A stretch of 17,893 nucleotides of DNA. Source: DASZGI01 sp035938995 (lineage in GTDB: Bacteria > Actinomycetota > Actinomycetes > Streptomycetales > Catenulisporaceae). The stretch spans positions 1 through 17,893 of the forward strand of contig NZ_DASZGI010000334.1 in assembly GCF_035938995.1 (NCBI RefSeq), written 5' to 3'. Under the pieces are notes generated by a model that saw only the letters and a list, made by a program, of their open reading frames with translations, was not told the DNA's origin and made no database searches. Positions 13,295 to 17,893 of the stretch are shown here, piece by piece; position 1 is the stretch's first letter, and every line of letters starts with the position of its first letter. The position numbers and the translations under genes are program-made.

Positions 13295-14638
13295 TCAGAA
13301 CGCGCCTGTGCCGTCCGGTGTGCCCCAGCCGGTCGGGCCGTCGTACCCGACCTCTGCGGTGCACAGGTAGGCCGGGCTGCACGTCGCCGTGGAGCCCGCG
13401 GTCACGTCGAACAGCGACGAGGTGTGGCTGTACGGGTACGAACCATACGTGATCGACGACGTATTGCCGGCGAGCGCGTATACGGACGCGATGATCGGCG
13501 AAGAGGCGCTCGTCCCGCCGACCTGGACCCAGCCGTCCGCACCGGACGCGAGCCCGAACTCAAGCAGGATGTCGCAGAAGGCGCCGCCTCCGCAGCTGTT
13601 GTAGGTGTCGTAGACGGCGACGCCGGTCGCCGGGTCCGCGACCGCCGAGACGTCCGCGACGGTCCGGTTCGCGCAGCCGGTGTCCTTCTGCCACGCCGGT
13701 TTCGGTTCGAACGCCGAGCAGCCGGAGCCGGTGCCCTCGGTGGACGACGTGGACCAGACCTTCTCAGTCCAGCCGCGCGAGTTCGAGGCCGTAGACAGGC
13801 TGGTGCCGCCCACCGCGGTCACGTACTGCGAGGATGCCGGCCAGATGACGCCGTAGCCGGAGTCGCCCGAACTCGCGGTGATCGCGACGCCGGAGTGCTT
13901 GAAGTAGCTGGCGTCGGAGGCGGTGATGGTCGAGTCCTCACTTTCTCCCCAACTGTTGGATATGGCGACGACGCCACTGGTCGCGGCCGCCGTGTTCTCC
14001 GCCGTGCCGAGGTCCGCGGTGGTCGCCGACGAGGCCTCGACCAAGAGGATGCGGCAGTTCGGGCATATCGCCGACACCATGTCCAGGTCCAGCGACTCTT
14101 CCTCGGCCCAGCCGTAGTCCGTCGTCGGCAGCGACGACGTCGAGCCGGTCTCGCTTTCCTTCTTGAAGCAGCCGTTGGCGACGGTGCACGCCGGGAGGCT
14201 GTAAGCGCTCCGATACGTCGCCAGGTCGGAGGCGGCGTTCGGGTCGTCGAAAGCGTCCACGATCGCGACGGTCTCGGAGCTGCTGCCGGTGGCGGTCAGC
14301 TTGTAGGCGGCGCGCAGCTGCGACGGAACGTAACCGACGCTGCTTGGGCTGCCGGTCAGCTCGGGCCGGGGCGCGGCGGAGCCGTGCGCGGCGCGCTTGC
14401 CGACGTAGCCGAGGCAGTGCATCACGCCTGGTGACGTAGCGGTGTTGCAGCCGAAGTTCTGCACGTGAAGCGATGTGGCCGTGGATTGGGCGGCGCCGGC
14501 AGCCTGCGCCGACTGGCCGGTTGATCTTGCCTGCGCCGCGCTGGCGGCACCGAACGCAGCGAGGCTGGCCGCGGTAAAGACGGCGAGCAGCCTCAGGACG
14601 TTTGCGCGGGGACGGAATCGATTGAGCTTGAGATCCAT
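13295..14638 (-). CDS. Secreted S53 (sedolisin) family peptidase
   Basis: 447-residue serine-carboxyl peptidase. An N-terminal signal (basic residues to about 16, hydrophobic core about 17-33, probable cut after AQA at 35-37) directs export. Catalytic residues: the Glu/Asp pair E180 and D184 in EESLDLDM, oxyanion D259 in SSGDSGYG, and Ser377 in GGTSASSP. D411 in DVTAGS and the GYDGPTGWGTPDG region (431-443) are the calcium site. The usual ~180-residue pro-domain is reduced to about 60-70 residues between signal and core, so maturation may differ. Secreted acid-active proteolysis in the environment is the likely role. ATG 14638 has GGGAG five bases upstream. The gene is monocistronic between hairpins. 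Confidence 0.95.
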   Translation of the reverse strand: MDLKLNRFRPRANVLRLLAVFTAASLAAFGAASAAQARSTGQSAQAAGAAQSTATSLHVQNFGCNTATSPGVMHCLGYVGKRAAHGSAAPRPELTGSPSSVGYVPSQLRAAYKLTATGSSSETVAIVDAFDDPNAASDLATYRSAYSLPACTVANGCFKKESETGSTSSLPTTDYGWAEEESLDLDMVSAICPNCRILLVEASSATTADLGTAENTAAATSGVVAISNSWGESEDSTITASDASYFKHSGVAITASSGDSGYGVIWPASSQYVTAVGGTSLSTASNSRGWTEKVWSTSSTEGTGSGCSAFEPKPAWQKDTGCANRTVADVSAVADPATGVAVYDTYNSCGGGAFCDILLEFGLASGADGWVQVGGTSASSPIIASVYALAGNTSSITYGSYPYSHTSSLFDVTAGSTATCSPAYLCTAEVGYDGPTGWGTPDGTGAF

Positions 14639-14721
14639 GGGTACTCCCGTTCGGTTCGACGGGGGATCAGGAGCCTGTGGGTCAGGACCCCTGTCTGTGC
14701 ACCATGAATGCCTAACCCGGC

Positions 14722-14770
14722 CGCCGTCAACAGGTTGTGCGACGTCGCAGTTGACGGCGCTGACAGCGCC
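14722..14770 (-). terminator. Overlapping hairpins between the MBL and S53 genes
   Basis: GGCGCT-gac-AGCGCC (14756-14770) is a tight 6-bp stem with three-base loop. CGCCGTCAAC (14722-14731) pairs with GTTGACGGCG (14750-14759), a perfect 10-bp stem. They share bases 14756-14759 and so are mutually exclusive. They follow the MBL stop directly and may terminate that transcript. A third palindrome, GGGTC-AG-GACCC (14679-14690), lies nearer the S53 start. Confidence 0.5.
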
Positions 14771-14776
14771 CGCGGG

Positions 14777-15763
14777 TCACTCGCCGCGCGCCTCCAGCCA
14801 CCGCGCGATCCCCGAGACATTTGCTGCCGCGGACGACAAACCCTCGAACTTCGCCGCTTCCTCTGGCCTGGCCGCGAGCCCGGCGTAGCGGTCCTTGACC
14901 CGGTCGCGCACCATGGCGACGGCGTGGTCAAGGTCGAATTCGGCGCCGCGGCCGGCCCCGTCGCGCCGGGCGTCGCGCACCGCCTCGACCCAGACCCGCA
15001 TCTCCTCTTCCGCCCGCGCGAGCGAGTCGTCGACCCGGGAGATCGGCCCGTAATGCGAGAAGAGCAGCCGTTGCGCGCCCAGATCCCGCATCCGGTGCAG
15101 CGAGGCCACCGCGAGATCGAGGTCGAAGTCCGGCGGCGGCGTCCCCGGCATCATCTCGCCCATGTCGCCACCCGGTCCCAGCCCCGTCCGCGCGTCGGCC
15201 CCTTCGTCCGGGATATACAGCCCCGCCGCGTCTCCGACGTACAAGTCCCCGGTCGCCGAGTCCACCAGCCCGAGGTGATGCCGCGCATGACCCGGCGTGT
15301 GGTAGGCCCGCAGCTGCCGGCCTCCGCCGAGATCGACCGACCCCACGTCTCCGATCGCCTGGATCCGGGCGGCGTCCGTGGGCAGCAACTCGCCGAACAG
15401 CTCGTCCATCACGGGCCCGAACACCCGTCGGGCGCTGGCCATCAGCTTGGACGGGTCGGCGAGATGCCGCGCACCCGTGTCCTGAACGACGATCTGCGCC
15501 TTCGGGAACGCCGCGGCCAAGTCCCCGACCCCACCCGCGTGGTCCAAGTGAATATGGGTGACCACGATGGTCGCCAGATCCTCCGCCCCCACCCCCAGCC
15601 GCCCCAGGGCCTCGCGCACGACCGGCGCGGACGTCGCAGTCCCGGTCTCGACCAGGCACGGCCGGTCTCCCAAGATCGCGTACGCCGCGACGATGCCGTC
15701 GAATCCGGACATCGCCGTGTCGATTAGATGGACGTCCGCCCCGAGCTCTCGAACCTCGCGCAT
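14777..15763 (-). CDS. MBL-fold metallo-hydrolase
   Basis: 328-residue metallo-beta-lactamase-fold enzyme. The zinc signature HIHLDH is H70/H72/D74/H75 in VVTHIHLDHAGG; further ligands appear in YHTPGHARHH, GDLYVGDAAG and the late FSHYGP. This fold covers glyoxalases, lactonases, phosphodiesterases and other hydrolases; the short stretch around each motif resembles the general MBL group and does not fix the substrate. No signal peptide, so cytosolic. The ATG at 15763 has only a weak GGGG six bases before it. It is divergent from the SPFH gene (118 bases between starts) and 138 bases upstream of the S53 gene. Confidence 0.92.
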   Translation of the reverse strand: MREVRELGADVHLIDTAMSGFDGIVAAYAILGDRPCLVETGTATSAPVVREALGRLGVGAEDLATIVVTHIHLDHAGGVGDLAAAFPKAQIVVQDTGARHLADPSKLMASARRVFGPVMDELFGELLPTDAARIQAIGDVGSVDLGGGRQLRAYHTPGHARHHLGLVDSATGDLYVGDAAGLYIPDEGADARTGLGPGGDMGEMMPGTPPPDFDLDLAVASLHRMRDLGAQRLLFSHYGPISRVDDSLARAEEEMRVWVEAVRDARRDGAGRGAEFDLDHAVAMVRDRVKDRYAGLAARPEEAAKFEGLSSAAANVSGIARWLEARGE

Positions 15764-15807
15764 GACCCCAACTTACCCGCCCGACCGCCACCACCCCACC
15801 CCTGTTC

Positions 15808-15845
15808 TCGTCAACTTGACGATAACCCCTTCGACCCCCTACGCT
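15808..15845 (+). promoter_or_regulatory. SPFH gene promoter with overlapping palindrome
   Basis: TTGACG (15816-15821) and TACGCT (15840-15845) with an 18-base spacer form a good promoter 36 bases before the GTG. TCGTCAA-C-TTGACGA (15808-15822) is a perfect 7-bp dyad covering the -35, a likely operator for an unlinked regulator. Confidence 0.6.
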
Positions 15846-15881
15846 CGCCTCGCCCGTCACTCAAGTCTTCGGGGGAAATCA

Positions 15882-16928
15882 GTGGCCATCATCACCAAGC
15901 GCCCGTTCATCAGCCACTTCAGGGGCGGCCCGACCGACCACGTCGTGCACGTCAAGCGAGGCAAGACCGCCCACGCGGGCACCGGCCAGTCGTTCTGGTT
16001 CCGTCCGCTCGCCGCGGTGCTCTCCGAGATCCCGGTGGACGACCGCGAGCTGCCGCTGCTCTTCCGCGGCCGGACCTCCGACTTCCAGGAGATCTCGGTC
16101 CAGGCCTCAGTCACCTTCCGCTTCTCCGATCCCGACCGCGCCGCCCGCCGCCTCGACTTCGCGCTCGACCCGACGACTGGCATTTGGCGTGGCACCCCGC
16201 TCGACCAGGTCGCCACGCTACTCACAGAGCTCGCTCAGCAGCACGCTCTCGCGCTGCTTGCGTCCATGGACCTCGGGGCCGCGCTCACCGACGCCACCGC
16301 CGCCGTGCGTAGCCGCCTGTCCGAGACCCTGACCGGCAACGACCTGCTGTCCGACACGGGTATCGGCATCATCGACGTGCGCGTCCTCGCAGTGCGCCCC
16401 GACGCCGAGGTCGAGCGCGCCCTGCGCACCCCCGCGCGCGAACGGATCCAACAAGAAGCAGATCGCGCGGGCTTCGAGCGGCGCGCCCTCGCGGTCGAGC
16501 GGGAGCGGGCGATCGCGGAGAACGAGCTGCAGAGCCGGATCGAGCTGGCGATCCGCGAGGAGCAGCTCGTCGCCCGCCAAGGGGCCAACGACCGCCGCCG
16601 CGCCGACGAAGCAGCAGCGGCAGCGCGCATCGCCGCAGTCGCGGAGGCCGACCGCACGCGGCTCAAGGCGGAGGCGGCAGCCGAGGAGACACGAGCCCTC
16701 GGCGCGGCGGAGGCCGAGGCGGACGCGGCCCGGATCAACGTCTACGCCGACGTCGACCCGCGCATCCTCGTCGCGCTTGCCACCCGCACCCTCGCGGCCA
16801 ACCTCCCGCGCATCGGCAGCGTAAACCTGACCCCCGACGTCGTCTCCGCCGCGCTGACCCGGCTCGCCTCTCCCCCGGCCTCCACTCCCTCCCCGACCTC
16901 CTCGCCCACCCCGCCGCCCACCCGGTGA
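15882..16928 (+). CDS. SPFH/band-7 domain protein
   Basis: 348-residue protein from GTG 15882, with GGGGGA five to six bases upstream. About 20-190 is an SPFH (stomatin/prohibitin/flotillin) domain: it opens with VVHVKRGKTAHAGTGQSFWF, then IPVDDRELPLLFRGRTSDFQEISVQASVTFRF. About 180-285 is a long charged Ala/Glu/Arg coiled coil. The last ~20 residues are Pro/Ser/Thr-rich. No transmembrane hairpin is evident at the N-terminus, so membrane attachment, if any, is peripheral. SPFH proteins oligomerise and organise membrane microdomains. The 5-nt gap to the NAD-kinase-like gene indicates translational coupling and a joint function. Confidence 0.88.
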   Translation: MAIITKRPFISHFRGGPTDHVVHVKRGKTAHAGTGQSFWFRPLAAVLSEIPVDDRELPLLFRGRTSDFQEISVQASVTFRFSDPDRAARRLDFALDPTTGIWRGTPLDQVATLLTELAQQHALALLASMDLGAALTDATAAVRSRLSETLTGNDLLSDTGIGIIDVRVLAVRPDAEVERALRTPARERIQQEADRAGFERRALAVERERAIAENELQSRIELAIREEQLVARQGANDRRRADEAAAAARIAAVAEADRTRLKAEAAAEETRALGAAEAEADAARINVYADVDPRILVALATRTLAANLPRIGSVNLTPDVVSAALTRLASPPASTPSPTSSPTPPPTR

Positions 16929-16933
16929 TCCAC

Positions 16934-17893
16934 ATGTCTGATGGTCCTCACCTCACCCCCCGAGTCGTCCTGGTCCATCGCCGCACCGAGCGGGAGGAGA
17001 TCATCCGCCAGTCCGGGACCTGGGGCCAGGCACAGTACCTCCAGCGCTCGCAAGGCGTCTCCCTCGAGGCTGTCCAGGAGGCGCACGACCTGACCAACCG
17101 GGCGCTTCAGACGGTCTCGGCCGCGATCCCGTCAGCGTGGCGCAGGGCGTCCGCAGAGCGGGCCGACCTCGACCGCTTCCTGTTCGAACCAGACGACATC
17201 GTGGTCATCGTCGGCCAAGACGGCCTGGTCGCGAACACCGCGAAGTACCTGACAAACCAGCCGGTGATCGGCGTCAACCCGAACCCGGCCCGCCCCGCCG
17301 TCCTCGCGACGCACAGCCCGGACCGCTGCCGCCAAATACTCGCCCTGGTGGCGGACGGCCGGGCGCAAACCCAGCGCCGCACCATGGTCGCCGCCACGAC
17401 GAGCGACGGCCAGGAGCTCACTGCGCTCAACGAGATCTACCTCGGCCACCCCAGCCACCAGTCGTCCCGCTACGAACTACGCCTCCCCGACGGCCGCACC
17501 GAGCCCCAATCGTCGTCCGGCGTCCTGGTCGGCACAGGCACTGGCGCCACCGGCTGGCTGCTCTCAGTCGCCAGACAGCGGTCCCGCACGCCCAAGGAAA
17601 CCGAGACCACGATGGATGCGGAGCCGGGGATGAACACGGAGCTGGAGATGGATGCGGAGCTGGAGTCCCCGCCCCTCCCCACCCCCGAATCCCCCAACCT
17701 AGCCTGGTTCGTCCGCGAGGCATGGCCCTCCCCAACCACCGGCGCCCAACTCACCGCCGGCACTATCGCCCCAGGTCAAAGCCTCCAGCTCCAAGTCCAC
17801 AGCGAAGAAATGACCATTTTCGGCGACGGCATCGAGTCCGACCACCTCTCCCCCACCTGGGGCCAAACCATCACTGTCACCTTGTCCCCCAAG
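16934..17893 (+). CDS. NAD-kinase-like protein, truncated by window edge
   Basis: The frame is open for 320 codons to the window end. The core resembles the NAD kinase fold: VVIVGQDGLVANTAKYL (about 90-106) corresponds to the GGDG loop with G95 replaced by Q95 and catalytic-type D96 kept. PVIGVNPNP follows, LNEIYLG (N166-E167) is the conserved NE motif, and GTGTGATGW (200-208) is the glycine/threonine loop after SGVLV. An acidic insert at about 224-245 contains a 12-codon internal repeat (MDAE at 227 and 239) not seen in classical NAD kinases. The ATG lies five bases after the SPFH stop with no strong Shine-Dalgarno, indicating coupling. It may phosphorylate NAD(H) or another nucleotide, or be a non-catalytic sensor. 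Confidence 0.75.
   Translation, partial: MSDGPHLTPRVVLVHRRTEREEIIRQSGTWGQAQYLQRSQGVSLEAVQEAHDLTNRALQTVSAAIPSAWRRASAERADLDRFLFEPDDIVVIVGQDGLVANTAKYLTNQPVIGVNPNPARPAVLATHSPDRCRQILALVADGRAQTQRRTMVAATTSDGQELTALNEIYLGHPSHQSSRYELRLPDGRTEPQSSSGVLVGTGTGATGWLLSVARQRSRTPKETETTMDAEPGMNTELEMDAELESPPLPTPESPNLAWFVREAWPSPTTGAQLTAGTIAPGQSLQLQVHSEEMTIFGDGIESDHLSPTWGQTITVTLSPK
17611..17660 (+). repeat. 36-base in-frame direct repeat in the acidic insert
   Basis: GATGGATGCGGAGC occurs at 17611-17624 and 17647-17660, exactly 36 bases apart, both in frame. The segment between is diverged. It encodes a methionine- and glutamate-rich loop and probably arose by a small duplication. Confidence 0.7.

Overview
The window is high-GC DNA with strongly G/C-biased third codon positions and GTG/TTG starts. 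It carries families typical of actinomycetes: a DUF1707 protein, an F420-dependent Ddn-like oxidoreductase, an S53 sedolisin with a Tat/Sec-like signal, and a SWIM plus SNF2 pair. This points to a filamentous or soil actinobacterium (Streptomyces/Catenulispora-like). The genus is inference only. Most of it looks like ordinary chromosome; no transposase, integrase, tRNA, rRNA or CRISPR was found.

Layout. 1-387 (-): the N-terminal half of a DUF72 (YecE-like) protein. 388-1090: a gene-poor stretch with about 4.5 degenerate ~43-bp tandem repeats and the decayed C-terminus of an ECF-type sigma factor. 1091-2662 (-): a probably leaderless DUF1707/LiaF-like protein, a perfect 15 x 8-bp tandem array, and an AzoR-type FMN azoreductase. 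2836-3390 (+): a MarR regulator divergent from azoR, with inverted repeats in the shared promoter region. 3631-5230 (+): a GNAT acetyltransferase and a SAM methyltransferase. 5231-6855 (+): a long structured leader, including an 18-codon arginine-rich uORF, followed by the RNA ligase gene rtcB and three successive hairpins. 7047-8472: a Ddn-like oxidoreductase (-) divergent from a second SAM methyltransferase (+). 8491-13117 (-): a SWIM zinc-finger protein, a large SNF2 helicase and a small thiamine-binding protein. 13295-15763 (-): a secreted S53 peptidase and an MBL-fold hydrolase. 15882-17893 (+): an SPFH/band-7 protein tightly followed by a divergent NAD-kinase-like protein that runs off the window.

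Functional units suggested by layout: (i) azoR/marR, a substrate- or redox-inducible detoxification module; (ii) SNF2 plus SWIM, a recurrent bacterial pair of unknown precise role; (iii) rtcB with a leader holding competing stems, a small uORF and two ways to mask its ribosome binding site, suggesting post-transcriptional control; (iv) SPFH plus NAD-kinase-like, a 5-nt-spaced pair that may be a membrane-microdomain and nucleotide-sensing/phosphorylating unit. Items (iii) and (iv) are the best leads for something not well described.
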